Source: Hellea sp. (GTDB lineage: Bacteria > Pseudomonadota > Alphaproteobacteria > Caulobacterales > Maricaulaceae). Taken from it: a stretch of DNA of 45,317 nt. The DNA is taken from assembly GCA_018645985.1 (NCBI GenBank), contig JABGVR010000133.1, positions 1 to 45,317 of the forward strand. The letters are read 5' to 3'. A model generated the notes under the pieces. It had not been told where the DNA came from and made no database searches. It was given only the letters and a program-made list of their open reading frames with translations. The number at the start of each line of letters is the position of its first letter. The stretch's first letter is position 1. A program made the position numbers and the translations under genes. Of the stretch, positions 18,084 to 26,687 are shown piece after piece.

Positions 18084-19275
18084 AGGCTGGCACGTACTGG
18101 GTGCGAGCTTTACGACAGCGATGCTGATGGCTGGAGCAACCTTTTACTCCTTCCAACACTTTGTTACTCCTATTGAGTCAGAATTCAGCTTGTCAAGGGA
18201 TCAAGTCAATCTTGGGATGATAGCTTTTTTATTAAGTTCAGCCATCTGGGCTGCGATTGTAGGAAAGTCAATAACAAGGATAAATCCAAAATTATTAGCA
18301 CTGCTGGGAATAACATCGTTTGCTATCGGTTTCTTGGGTTTATCAGTTTCACAGAGTCCAAAACAAATGATACTTATTATATCTCTTCCTGTAGGATTTG
18401 GATTCACCGCATGTGGTCCATTCATTGCCAATACCTTGACCACTAATTGGTTTTACAAAAAACGCGGTCGTGCGCTAGGTATTGCAGCCGTTGCAACTTC
18501 AGCCGGTGGGTTTCTAATACAGCCAATATTTAGCTATTTAATTCATAGCTTTGGCTGGAGATTAGCCCTTGTCTATATGGGCGTAAGCATATCATTAATT
18601 TCAGTCATTTTGATTTCACGTTACTTTATATCAACGCCTGAAGTAGTTGGACAGTTTCCTGACGGAATAAATCAAGTGGTTAAACAAAAAGTAGTAGCTA
18701 AGGAGCCATCAATGATACTCAAAAACAGAGATTTTTGGGTTATTTCACTTGCTTGCGGCTTACTTCTAGCTAGCGACCAAGCGTTACTTGTGTCTCTCAA
18801 ACCATTTGGTGAGAGCTTAGGTTTTACTAACACTCAGGCCACATTAATTCCAACCGTGGTGGCCGGTTCTGCAATAATTGGAAAACTTTTAATAGGGTGG
18901 CTTATTGAACGCATTGATAAACGTTTAGTTTTTGCGCTAGTTTGCCTCTCAAATATTTCTTTTCTCATTGCCGCGATATTTGTTACCAGCTTTTCTACTC
19001 TTATTACTGTTTCAGCTATAGTAGGCATGGCTATAGGTGGTATATATCCCGTCTGGACTGGCATTACCGCAGATACTTTTGGAAGGGTCTATTTTGCACC
19101 TGCTATAGGGATGATGAATATTTTTACTGTTTTATTAGCAGTTATAGCTGTTGGGTTTGTTGGGAATTCATTTGCCAAGCATCAAAACTACGATGAAGCT
19201 TTTACTATACTTATCCCCGTAGCTGTTCTTGCTGCAGTGGTAATGTCTTTTGTAAGAATTAATAAGGAAATATAA
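18067..19275 (+). CDS. MFS transporter
   Basis: 402 residues, about 12 predicted membrane helices in two halves with a central loop near residue 190-215. The N-terminal half contains RGRALGIAAVATSAGGFLIQP, typical of the oxalate/formate or monocarboxylate-like MFS group. It sits in the inner membrane and probably moves an organic acid or steroid acid, an inference from operon company. It starts with AAAGG-preceded ATG inside the end of the SnoaL gene. No substrate can be read from the sequence. Confidence 0.85.
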   Translation: MIQNFKGWHVLGASFTTAMLMAGATFYSFQHFVTPIESEFSLSRDQVNLGMIAFLLSSAIWAAIVGKSITRINPKLLALLGITSFAIGFLGLSVSQSPKQMILIISLPVGFGFTACGPFIANTLTTNWFYKKRGRALGIAAVATSAGGFLIQPIFSYLIHSFGWRLALVYMGVSISLISVILISRYFISTPEVVGQFPDGINQVVKQKVVAKEPSMILKNRDFWVISLACGLLLASDQALLVSLKPFGESLGFTNTQATLIPTVVAGSAIIGKLLIGWLIERIDKRLVFALVCLSNISFLIAAIFVTSFSTLITVSAIVGMAIGGIYPVWTGITADTFGRVYFAPAIGMMNIFTVLLAVIAVGFVGNSFAKHQNYDEAFTILIPVAVLAAVVMSFVRINKEI

Positions 19276-20102
19276 TGAATAATAATATACTCACGGAATA
19301 TTCAGATAAAATTCTTACAATAACACTTAACCGTCCCGAAAAGTTAAATGCATTATCACCCAATTTACTACAAGAACTAAAAGCTGAATTAGACGAGGCT
19401 TCCACAAATGATGCAATATCAGTCGTTATTATTAAATCGACTGGAAGAGCTTTTTGCGTTGGTTATGACCTTAATGAAGAAAACTGGATTACTTCACAAT
19501 ATCCAGCAAATTATCCAAAAGGAATAGACATTGAGCTTGATAAAAAAGATATAATGGCATTACTTGATTATTGGATAGAAGTTTGGAAATTTCCAAAACC
19601 TATCATTTGTCAAGTTCAGGGTGCTTGTTTATCAGGAGCGGGTGAATTGTTGGCAGTATCAGATATTGTTATAGCAAGTAAAAAAGCGACTTTTGGACAT
19701 CCCGCAGGTCGTGACTTAGGAATTCCTCCAACTGTATTCTTTTGGCCGTTAACGATAGGCATGCGAAAAACTAAAGAAATGCTTTATACTGCAAAAAGTA
19801 TGGATGCGGATGAAGCTGAGAAACTTGGTCTTATAAATCAAGCTGTAAACCCAGATAATCTTGAAAGTAAAACTAGAAATCTTGCTTTAAACATAGCTAA
19901 AACACCCGTTAATCATTTAATGATACTAAAAAAAGCAACTAATAATTTTTATGATAATATGAATTTAGAGAAGTCAGTGCGTCAGGCATCTGACCTAGAT
20001 GCTGAATTTCATCAAAGCCCCACATTTTTATCATTTTTTAGACTTGTTAGCACAAAAGGAATGAAAGCTGCATTGGCAGAAAGGGCAAGGCTTTTTAATT
20101 AA
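19275..20102 (+). CDS. enoyl-CoA hydratase/isomerase family protein
   Basis: 275-residue crotonase. LNRPEKLNALSPNLLQEL lies near residue 17, GRAFCVGYDLNEENW near 57 and the oxyanion-hole GACLSGAGELLAVSD near 112. It overlaps the MFS stop by one base and has a good AAGGAAA site. It is the last gene of the plus-strand operon and ends with a four-base overlap (TTAA) against the convergent methyltransferase gene. It likely hydrates an unsaturated acyl-CoA; the substrate is unknown. Confidence 0.85.
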   Translation: MNNNILTEYSDKILTITLNRPEKLNALSPNLLQELKAELDEASTNDAISVVIIKSTGRAFCVGYDLNEENWITSQYPANYPKGIDIELDKKDIMALLDYWIEVWKFPKPIICQVQGACLSGAGELLAVSDIVIASKKATFGHPAGRDLGIPPTVFFWPLTIGMRKTKEMLYTAKSMDADEAEKLGLINQAVNPDNLESKTRNLALNIAKTPVNHLMILKKATNNFYDNMNLEKSVRQASDLDAEFHQSPTFLSFFRLVSTKGMKAALAERARLFN

Positions 20103-20992
20103 ATTGTTGCTGATAAAATGGAGGTGGCCCTATCCGGCATATCAAAAAAAGTTTTATCTCCATCTAAGTAGTTATGTACTAGCCATTTTGCAGATAAGAA
20201 ATCTACATTTGAAAATCCTGATTCTTGTAAAATATTTTCAAGATCATGTTCATAGTATTTGCTTTTCACTGGCTCGCCCATATCAGTCACAACCTTTTGT
20301 AGATAATCGACAGATTTTTCTGATATCCCCCCTTCAAGTACGTAGCTAGGACTTATAAAGTCCATTATCAATTCACTGCCTAGTGGATAGCGGCCAAGTA
20401 CTTTTAGTGTTGCTCTTACAGCCTGGTCGGTTAAGTACATTTGCACTCCAAGCCAAGAAAAAAAAGTAATTCGATCAGTCCTAATATTACCCGCATTAAA
20501 AGCCTCAGATAAAGTCTGTTTTTCAAAATCGAATGCTACAAATTTTAAATTCTCAGGGATTTTAATGTTAGCTTGCTCGAGCTTTTGACGCTTCCAAATT
20601 TGGGTTGAAGGATGATCAACTTCAAAAACCTGAAGCCCCTTGGTCAGATCAAGCCTTCTATAAGCTGTGCTATCAAGTCCTGCGCCTAAAATAACTAATT
20701 GCTTTATATTTCTTTTTTGAGCAAGGAGCAGTTTTTCTTCGACCACTCTACTCCTCATGCAAACAGCGCAATCGATTCTATGCATGAAAATATTTGCAGT
20801 TTCAAAGTCACTTAACCCCTCAAATGTCTTGATTAAATTATCAATAAAGACCTTTGCCTCAGCAGAAGAGACTCCTGCTAAATCAAGAGCTAAGTTATCA
20901 TTAAGAATTTTAGGTTCGGCCGCGCAAGCATTATGGTAGCCTCTCTGCAAAGCAGTCATAAATGCAGTTCGGCTTGGACTTCCCTCAATCAT
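20099..20992 (-). CDS. class I SAM-dependent methyltransferase, LCM/PPM family
   Basis: 297 residues of the leucine-carboxyl-methyltransferase-like family (TIGR00027-type). RSRVVEEKLL lies near residue 80, the SAM-binding LVILGAGLDSTAYRRLDL near 95, and the acidic loop FEVDHPSTQIWKRQKL near 120. Such proteins methylate small molecules, often O-methylation of acids or hydroxyls. The start overlaps the flavin oxidoreductase stop (ATGA), so it is translated with it. A carboxyl or hydroxyl of a steroid could be the acceptor, which is speculation. Confidence 0.8.
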   Translation of the reverse strand: MIEGSPSRTAFMTALQRGYHNACAAEPKILNDNLALDLAGVSSAEAKVFIDNLIKTFEGLSDFETANIFMHRIDCAVCMRSRVVEEKLLLAQKRNIKQLVILGAGLDSTAYRRLDLTKGLQVFEVDHPSTQIWKRQKLEQANIKIPENLKFVAFDFEKQTLSEAFNAGNIRTDRITFFSWLGVQMYLTDQAVRATLKVLGRYPLGSELIMDFISPSYVLEGGISEKSVDYLQKVVTDMGEPVKSKYYEHDLENILQESGFSNVDFLSAKWLVHNYLDGDKTFFDMPDRATSILSATI

Positions 20993-22038
20993 ATATAATC
21001 AATGTATCCTTTTGGCCCCGGGGTATAAAGGGTTTTGAAGTCAGGTAAGGACAATTCCATATTACCTTTAAAACTCTCAACAAGTTTGGGGTTTGCAATG
21101 AATGCTCTACCGAAAGATATAGCATCTGCCTCTTTATTCTTTAGAGCACGATTACCCCGCTCCAGATTATAGCTATCATTAAGAATAATGTCACCCTGAA
21201 ATTCAGATGCTAATTTAACGTTATCAACTCCAGCTTTCATGCGTATGACATGCAGATAGCCTACTTTTAACATGTTAGCTTGAGCAATAAGTTCCCTAAA
21301 AGTCTCTTCAGGGTTACAATCTTTAAGGTCATTAAAAGGGTTTCCCGGGCAAATCCGCAGCCCTACACGCCCTGCACCAATTGTTTTAATTAAACCCTCT
21401 AAAACTTCAGTAGTGAATCGCAATCTATTGGAAAGGCTACCGCCATAGATATCTTGACGATGGTTAGTTCCTGTTGAGAGAAATTGTGCGGGCAGATAAC
21501 CACTTGTACAGTGCAATTCAACGCCATCAAAACCAGCAGCAAGTGCATTTTTAGCAGATTTAATATAATCTTTTATGGTTTGTTTGATTTCTACTAATGT
21601 CATTTCTTCAGGAATATCCATTGGAACCATACCCGATATGTCAGAATATATTTCTCCATTTGCACGTATAGCCGATGGCGCTAAGGTACGGGCATTCATT
21701 GCCTTGTTATGATAACTTGCAATACGCCCACAATGCATAATTTGCATCACAATTTTACCTCCTTTGTCATGAACAGCGTCAACAACAGACTTCCAACCTG
21801 ATATTTGCTTATCTGTTACAATTCCTGGAGTTCGGACATAACCCTTACCATCAATATTTGGATAAACACCTTCTGTTATAATTAAGCCAGCCCCTGCTCG
21901 TTGACCATAATAAAGTGCTGTAATTTTCGATGGCGCATCATCTTTGTCTGCACGTGAACGAGTCATGGGTGCCATAACAATCCGATTCTTACAAAATATA
22001 TCACCAATCTTAACCTGATCAAATAATGTAGGCATCAT
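20989..22038 (-). CDS. old yellow enzyme family NADH:flavin oxidoreductase
   Basis: 349 residues with the FMN TIM barrel of the NemA/12-oxophytodienoate reductase group. Visible are CKNRIVMAPMTRSRA near residue 17, ITEGVYPNIDGKGYVRTPGI near 55, FDGVELHCTSGYLPAQFLS near 170 (with His where many have HGA-N/H pairs), and DAISFGRAFIANPKLV near 310. It reduces activated C=C bonds such as enones, a plausible step on 3-keto-4-ene or side-chain enone steroids. It overlaps its neighbours by four bases on each side. Confidence 0.87.
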   Translation of the reverse strand: MMPTLFDQVKIGDIFCKNRIVMAPMTRSRADKDDAPSKITALYYGQRAGAGLIITEGVYPNIDGKGYVRTPGIVTDKQISGWKSVVDAVHDKGGKIVMQIMHCGRIASYHNKAMNARTLAPSAIRANGEIYSDISGMVPMDIPEEMTLVEIKQTIKDYIKSAKNALAAGFDGVELHCTSGYLPAQFLSTGTNHRQDIYGGSLSNRLRFTTEVLEGLIKTIGAGRVGLRICPGNPFNDLKDCNPEETFRELIAQANMLKVGYLHVIRMKAGVDNVKLASEFQGDIILNDSYNLERGNRALKNKEADAISFGRAFIANPKLVESFKGNMELSLPDFKTLYTPGPKGYIDYI

Positions 22039-22673
22039 CTTACTCTTATCTTGGGATCGGGAGAATTACCCCGCATCGTTTTTAAAAACTCTCCGCGTGG
22101 AGCAGGTAAGGCAACCTCAGGTATGTCTTTGTCACTTGGAGGGTTTTTCCAAAATAAATTCCAAGACGGAAAGAGCTCATGATATGCTCCTTTATAATTT
22201 TCGCGATCAGGCCATCGCATTTTATTTTCACCAACTGGTGGAATATTCAAATCTGTAGCGTACCAATAACAGGGCAATCGACGTCTAAAATACCAAGTAT
22301 TGTCTATTCTTTGGTAATTGTCCCAATACATCATTTGCATTATTACCCAATCAATGCCGCCATCTTCCCTAGGGGTTTCATGTTCATTTTTTGAATACAC
22401 AACACCATGTGCTCTATCGGGGTCATCAAATTCTATAATGTGATTGCCAATATGATGGGATGTTCCGGTAAACTGAAAACGCAAAGTGTCATCAAGCCAT
22501 CGTTTTAATGCTTCCCGTCCAGAAGTATTTTTACTTACCCTTATGTCCTCAGCAAATAAATTCACATGCGCGTCCAAATCTCGCATATCCAAAGATAAGG
22601 AATATTTAGAAACTAGCTGTCTAATTGCCTCAAGAGACTCTAATCTATCTACTCTTGCTTCTAAATCGTTCAT
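22035..22673 (-). CDS. SnoaL-like / NTF2-fold protein with C-terminal extension
   Basis: 212 residues, longer than the usual 130-160. The N-terminal NTF2 helix is LESLEAIRQLVSKYSLSLDMRDLDAHVNLFAEDI, followed by HHIGNHIIEF near residue 77. The strand region WVIMQMMYWDNYQRIDNTWYFRRR is near 110-130. The tail, rich in Trp and Pro (RGEFLKTMRGNSPDPK), is outside the core fold. It is the first gene of an operon with the flavin oxidoreductase and methyltransferase, with GGAG before the ATG. Isomerase, cyclase or dehydratase activity is possible; none can be assigned. Confidence 0.75.
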   Translation of the reverse strand: MNDLEARVDRLESLEAIRQLVSKYSLSLDMRDLDAHVNLFAEDIRVSKNTSGREALKRWLDDTLRFQFTGTSHHIGNHIIEFDDPDRAHGVVYSKNEHETPREDGGIDWVIMQMMYWDNYQRIDNTWYFRRRLPCYWYATDLNIPPVGENKMRWPDRENYKGAYHELFPSWNLFWKNPPSDKDIPEVALPAPRGEFLKTMRGNSPDPKIRVR

Positions 22674-22708
22674 CGATACTCCAATGCTAATATTTCAACA
22701 TAATAAAC

Positions 22709-22777
22709 TACGCAATTTACTCTATTCTTTTGACTTATAACTTATTTTGCGTATTTTATCTGCATGTTTACTACGCA
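22709..22777. promoter_or_regulatory. three-site TACGCA array 3 (SnoaL operon / hsaB divergent promoter)
   Basis: Hexamers at 22709 (TACGCA), 22748 (TGCGTA) and 22772 (TACGCA). Spacings are 39 and 24 bp. The short arm faces hsaB and ends eight bases before its ATG. The left hexamer is 36 bases from the minus-strand SnoaL ATG. All three hexamers match the consensus exactly. Confidence 0.78.
22730..22757 (+). promoter_or_regulatory. candidate sigma-70 promoter for hsaB
   Basis: TTGACT (22730-22735) and TATTTT (22752-22757) with a 16-base spacer. The -10 overlaps the middle TGCGTA of array 3 and transcription would start near 22764, so the right-hand TACGCA would fall just downstream of the start. 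Binding at these two sites would block polymerase. This is a reading by eye only. Confidence 0.4.
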
Positions 22778-22785
22778 AATGTATA

Positions 22786-23736
22786 ATGTCCAAGATTAAT
22801 CCAAATAATTTTCGTAATGCACTGGGTCAGTTTGCAACTGGTGTTACCATAGTTACTACGATTGATGACACTGGCCTTCCTGTTGGCGTGACTGCAAGCA
22901 GCTTTAATTCTGTTTCTCTAGATCCCCCTTTAGTTCTATGGTCCTTATCAAAGAATGCAAAGTCTATGCCTGCTTATCAGAATTCTGGAGGCTTTAATGT
23001 ACATGTACTTGCTAGTCATCAAATGGATTTATCCAATAAATTCGCACGTTCAACAGAGGAAAAATTTGAAAATGTGGAGTGGAGTCCTTGTGAGCAGGGG
23101 ATGCCTATTTTAACGGAATACGCTGCTCTATTTAGGTGTAAAACTAATTTTCAATATGAAGGTGGAGACCATATCATCTTTGTCGGAGAGGTAATAAGTT
23201 ACGAAACCAATAATTTACCAGTACTAGTTTTTCACGCTGGGAAATACGCAGATGCAAAACAAAAGTCTGTTAAAGTTGAACCAAGCTCAGCAGGTATTGA
23301 TCTCGGGTTAGGGCAGTTTTCAAACGATTTCTTATTATATCTATTATCTAGAGCACATTTTCAAACAAGTTATCCTGTTAGAAAAGAATGCTTAAGTATG
23401 GGGGTTAGTGAACCGGAATATTTTTGCTTATCATTACTTTCTATGAGCGGGCCAATATCTAGAAAAGATATAGTAAGCCGTTTAGAGCACACGGGTCATC
23501 ACCCTGACTCAGAAATATTTGCGAGGCTAGAACGAAAAAAATACATTGAGTCAAACAGTAATGATATATCTATTTCAAAACAGGGCCGAAAAGTTTTTAT
23601 TACTATTCTAGCTCAATCTAAAGCTCTTGAAGAGCAACTTATTAAACATTTTTCAAATGATGAGCTATTAGAAGCTAACAACTTTCTTAAAAAATTAATT
23701 AAAATTACTGGATCCGACATTCCAGAGCTATGGTAG
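22786..23736 (+). CDS. hsaB: flavin reductase with C-terminal MarR-like domain, HsaB candidate
   Basis: About 316 residues. Residues 5-160 form a flavin reductase domain (FRNALGQFATGVTIVTT, GVTASSFNSVSLDPPLVLWSL) of the HpaC/HsaB group. Residues 185-316 look like a MarR winged helix (SGPISRKDIVSRLEHTGHHPDS, LERKKYIESNSN). The same two-part layout and length are known in the C1 reductase of Acinetobacter p-hydroxyphenylacetate hydroxylase, where the MarR-like part senses the phenolic substrate. It would supply reduced flavin to HsaA. I use the ATG at 22786, since the track start lies upstream of array 3's last site. No Shine-Dalgarno is visible. Confidence 0.85.
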   Translation: MSKINPNNFRNALGQFATGVTIVTTIDDTGLPVGVTASSFNSVSLDPPLVLWSLSKNAKSMPAYQNSGGFNVHVLASHQMDLSNKFARSTEEKFENVEWSPCEQGMPILTEYAALFRCKTNFQYEGGDHIIFVGEVISYETNNLPVLVFHAGKYADAKQKSVKVEPSSAGIDLGLGQFSNDFLLYLLSRAHFQTSYPVRKECLSMGVSEPEYFCLSLLSMSGPISRKDIVSRLEHTGHHPDSEIFARLERKKYIESNSNDISISKQGRKVFITILAQSKALEEQLIKHFSNDELLEANNFLKKLIKITGSDIPELW

Positions 23737-23744
23737 GTATAAAT

Positions 23745-24497
23745 ATGCTTAAAAATAAAGTTGCGTTAATTACTGGCGGAGGCCAGGGCGTAGGCCAAGG
23801 AATAGCTAAATCATTGGCCAAACAAGGCGCGCACATAGTTGTAACAGGAAGGACGTTAGAAAAATGTGACAAAACCGTTGAACTACTCAAGCCTTTCAAT
23901 GTTAATACATTATCTGTTCGGTGCGATGTTAAATCAACAAAAGATTTAGAGAATTGCATTGACCTGACAATAAAAAAATTTGGTCGTTTAGATATTCTCG
24001 TTAATAACGCTCAAGAAGTTGCACGCGGCCCTCTCCTGAATATTTCAGATGCGCAGATTAATGATAATTGGAATTCCGGTCCACTAGCAACGTTTCGCCT
24101 CATGAAAATGGCATATCCTTATCTTGTGGAAAGCAAAGGCAACATTATTAATTTATGTAGCTCTGTAATGAAAAGATGGGATGTTGGTACTTACGGTGTT
24201 TATGCTGCCGTGAAAGCAGCAACCCAACAACTTACGCGGGCGGCGGCTAACGAATGGGGTAAAGATGGTATTAGGGTCAATGCAATAATGCCTCACGCAA
24301 AATCACCCGCATTAGCAGGATGGATGGATGCAAATCCAGTTGAAGCGAAACACTTTCAAAATAGCATACCGCTTGGTTATGTAGGTGATTGCGAGCAAGA
24401 TATAGGTGAATTTGTTGCAATGATGTGTAGTGATGGGGCCCGCTATCTATCAGGACAAACGATAGCACTTGATGGCGGACAGGTTTTTATAGGTTAG
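23745..24497 (+). CDS. short-chain dehydrogenase/reductase
   Basis: About 250 residues. TGGGQGVGQGI near residue 11, VNNAQEV near 85 (Gln in place of the usual Gly), Ser in LCSSVMKRWDVG near 138 and YAAVKAATQQL near 152, ending in SGQTIALDGGQVF. It is an NAD(P)-dependent oxidoreductase. I prefer the ATG at 23745, with GGTAGG upstream, over the track start at 23730, which lies inside the hsaB stop region. It is cotranscribed with hsaB and the next SDR; the substrate is probably a steroid hydroxyl or ketone. Confidence 0.83.
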   Translation: MLKNKVALITGGGQGVGQGIAKSLAKQGAHIVVTGRTLEKCDKTVELLKPFNVNTLSVRCDVKSTKDLENCIDLTIKKFGRLDILVNNAQEVARGPLLNISDAQINDNWNSGPLATFRLMKMAYPYLVESKGNIINLCSSVMKRWDVGTYGVYAAVKAATQQLTRAAANEWGKDGIRVNAIMPHAKSPALAGWMDANPVEAKHFQNSIPLGYVGDCEQDIGEFVAMMCSDGARYLSGQTIALDGGQVFIG

Positions 24498-24499
24498 TT

Positions 24500-25216
24500 A
24501 TGTTTAATTTAGATGGACGTAAAGCATTAATAACTGGCGCTGGGCAGGGTATGGGGCTTGGAATTGCAAAAGCTTTAAAGGATGCTGGTGCAGAGGTTTA
24601 TATTAATGATTTGTATAAAGACCGTGCGGAATTTGCGGCTAATAAGGTAGGTGCAACAGCGATCTCAGGGGATATTACTGATGCTAATATTCGAGAAAGC
24701 TTTTTAGAGATAACTAAAGGTGTTGATATTTTAATTAATAACGCCGGTGTACCTGTAGAAATGCCTACCAGTTTAAATCAGGCAGATATGCTTCAGGAAA
24801 ATGACTACCAGAGACAGCTTGACCTTAATTTTAATTCAATACGTGGATTATGTATGCTCTTTTTACCAACTATGAAAAATCAAAAACACGGTAGAATAAT
24901 GATAGTTACATCAGAATCTCATAGATTAGGTTTTTCCATGGGTCTTTCGCACTATGCCGCTGCAAAATCTGCAGCTCTAGGTTATATGCGCCAATTAGCT
25001 GCTGAAGTTGGACATTACGGTGTGACTATTAATGCATTATCTCTTGGATCAATGAATAATTTTGAAGGGCATGAGCGAGCGGCGCAAACCACAATCGTTG
25101 GAAGAGCTGGCACACCAGAAGATGTTGGGGCAGCATCCTTGTACCTTTGTTCAGATGAAGCAAGTTGGATAACTGGACAAACTATTCCCCTTAATGGTGG
25201 AGCATGCACTGCATGA
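24500..25216 (+). CDS. short-chain dehydrogenase/reductase
   Basis: 238 residues. TGAGQGMGLGIAKAL near residue 12, INNAGVPVEM near 80, Ser in VTSESHRLG near 135 and YAAAKSAALGY near 150, ending SWITGQTIPLNGGACTA. It is a classical SDR, shorter than its neighbour and not a recent duplicate judging by the diverged loops. It follows two bases after the previous SDR stop. It is likely an oxidoreductase for a steroid hydroxyl or keto group; I cannot tell which position. Confidence 0.83.
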   Translation: MFNLDGRKALITGAGQGMGLGIAKALKDAGAEVYINDLYKDRAEFAANKVGATAISGDITDANIRESFLEITKGVDILINNAGVPVEMPTSLNQADMLQENDYQRQLDLNFNSIRGLCMLFLPTMKNQKHGRIMIVTSESHRLGFSMGLSHYAAAKSAALGYMRQLAAEVGHYGVTINALSLGSMNNFEGHERAAQTTIVGRAGTPEDVGAASLYLCSDEASWITGQTIPLNGGACTA

Positions 25217-25503
25217 TATATGTAGATTTATCATTACTAAATCTATTTGGTTTTATTGGTATGCTTGGACTATTAAACCTAAAGACCCCTGTTGAAGAAA
25301 ATCAAAATGGTAAAAATATAAGATTATTTAGTATAACAGGGTTATTAGGCTTAAGCGGGTTTTGGATAAATGGGGCAGGCGCTTTAGGGGCTTTTGGGGC
25401 ATGCAGCTTATGGAACCATCAAATCTTAACTTATAAAAAGCTATCTAATCTAGGGGTCTTTGGAATTTTAGGTTTACCTAATATGCTTTTGTATTTTATT
25501 TGA
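25213..25503 (+). CDS. small glycine/leucine-rich membrane protein
   Basis: 96 residues from the ATG at 25213, which overlaps the SDR stop (ATGA); the track start three codons upstream is less likely. Three hydrophobic stretches carry GxxGLLGL-like repeats: FGFIGMLGLLNL, ITGLLGLSGFW...GALGAFGA and LGVFGILGLPNMLLYF. A short charged loop (PVEENQNGKN) separates the first two. Probably two to four membrane passes. I do not recognise a family with confidence, though small proteins with repeated LGFLG motifs exist. Coupling to the SDR suggests a real gene, not a chance frame. Confidence 0.55.
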   Translation: MIYVDLSLLNLFGFIGMLGLLNLKTPVEENQNGKNIRLFSITGLLGLSGFWINGAGALGAFGACSLWNHQILTYKKLSNLGVFGILGLPNMLLYFI

Positions 25504-25525
25504 ATTTTCGGTAACACATTGTGGT

Positions 25526-25553
25526 AAATAGTAATATCAGGATTGTACTATTT
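25526..25553. terminator. weak AT-rich hairpin between convergent genes
   Basis: An 8-bp perfect inverted repeat (AAATAGTA and TACTATTT) with a 12-base loop, followed by TATC, lies in the 44-bp gap between convergent genes. The stem has few G/C pairs, so it is at best a weak bidirectional terminator. Confidence 0.3.
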
Positions 25554-26678
25554 TATCTCAAAAATACGTTCTAGAAATTCAATCTGAATTCTTTTACTTA
25601 TATCATCAGCTTCAGGGTTATTTCCAACAATATACCCCTTACCAAGACAAGACCCCGCTAATTCGCCTAATCCAGCCCTAACCTTTGCGCGTTGACTCCT
25701 GCTCATTTCAGGAGTTGACTGAAATTGTCCAGATTTTCCGTTAACTAAAAAAGTTCCATTTTTATCAAATGAAAACTTACAGTCTTTTACAAAACTTCCT
25801 GAAAAAACTTTTAATGGCTCAGAATTTTCCCAAGCATGTCCTGCACCTGGTATTACATGACTTTCAACACTGCTACCGCCCTTTATAATTTCTTCATAAA
25901 CTTCTTGGCATAGCTCAGGATCAACTGAATTATCGTTATCCCCATGCACAGCTAAATAAGGTGCACCAGTTGTGATTTTATGACCCAATGTTTGATGACA
26001 TGGACCATAAATATCCATGTGCAAAGCAAAACGCGGAATATTTGGGGCCATTATTTTTTTTAAACGCTTATCCAAGACATATCTGGTTCCCATTCCTCCA
26101 TAGCTGTAGCCCGTTATCCCAATACGCGAAGGGTCAATCGCTGGGTGGGTAGAGAGAATTTTCAACGCTGAATATGCGTCTGACATTATGTCTACTTCAG
26201 TTGCTATCATTGTTTTCATTACATAGGGCGTATCTTTCGTAACACCCCTTGGTTCATAATAATCAATAATTAGTGCCGCCATGCCGTGTTCAGAAAAAAG
26301 TTTAGCGTAACCATTTTCTCTACCATTTTTTATCCCGCCAGAACCATGCATAATAATTACTGCAGGAACAGGATTGTCTGCACTAGCACCTGGAGGCATA
26401 AATAGCTCTGACTTTCCTGTGTGCGATTGCAATTGTTCGTAACCATTTAATATTCTGGAAAAATCATAGGGGCTCTTAATAGGGTAATAGATATAACCAG
26501 AATCTTCTTCATCAAGTTTAATTGTCGGTGCAGGGTAATCAGGGAATTTTGGCAATTGTAGAGCATCTAAAGATGCTGGAACGCTTGAAGTTTGCACTTG
26601 TAAATTTGTTGGTTTAGGGTCTTTAGGGCTGCAAGATGCAATAATAAGAAAAACCCCAATTAAAAAATACTGATACAA
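25548..26678 (-). CDS. dienelactone-hydrolase-like lipoprotein
   Basis: 376 residues. A signal peptide ends in lipobox IASC (Cys16), so the protein is lipid-anchored in the cell envelope. The alpha/beta hydrolase domain has VIIMHGSGG near residue 115, nucleophile in TGYSYGGMG near 195, Asp in HGDNDNSVDPE near 250 and His in GAGHAWEN near 280. It could hydrolyse steroid esters, lactones or other extracellular esters. The start is TTG, supported by AGGAG six bases upstream. It is the last gene of the SDR/MFS operon. Substrate unknown. Confidence 0.8.
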   Translation of the reverse strand: MYQYFLIGVFLIIASCSPKDPKPTNLQVQTSSVPASLDALQLPKFPDYPAPTIKLDEEDSGYIYYPIKSPYDFSRILNGYEQLQSHTGKSELFMPPGASADNPVPAVIIMHGSGGIKNGRENGYAKLFSEHGMAALIIDYYEPRGVTKDTPYVMKTMIATEVDIMSDAYSALKILSTHPAIDPSRIGITGYSYGGMGTRYVLDKRLKKIMAPNIPRFALHMDIYGPCHQTLGHKITTGAPYLAVHGDNDNSVDPELCQEVYEEIIKGGSSVESHVIPGAGHAWENSEPLKVFSGSFVKDCKFSFDKNGTFLVNGKSGQFQSTPEMSRSQRAKVRAGLGELAGSCLGKGYIVGNNPEADDISKRIQIEFLERIFEIK

Positions 26679-26687
26679 AATTATCTC

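Noticed and set aside
18942-19196. 84-residue Tyr/Cys-rich ORF inside the MFS gene
   Set aside because: Alternate-frame reading of membrane-helix codons; the odd composition is explained by frame shift and there is no ribosome site.
22782-22787. TATAAT overlapping the hsaB start codon as a -10 box
   Set aside because: It would start transcription inside the gene, after the conserved N terminus of the flavin reductase. The TTGACT/TATTTT pair upstream is better.
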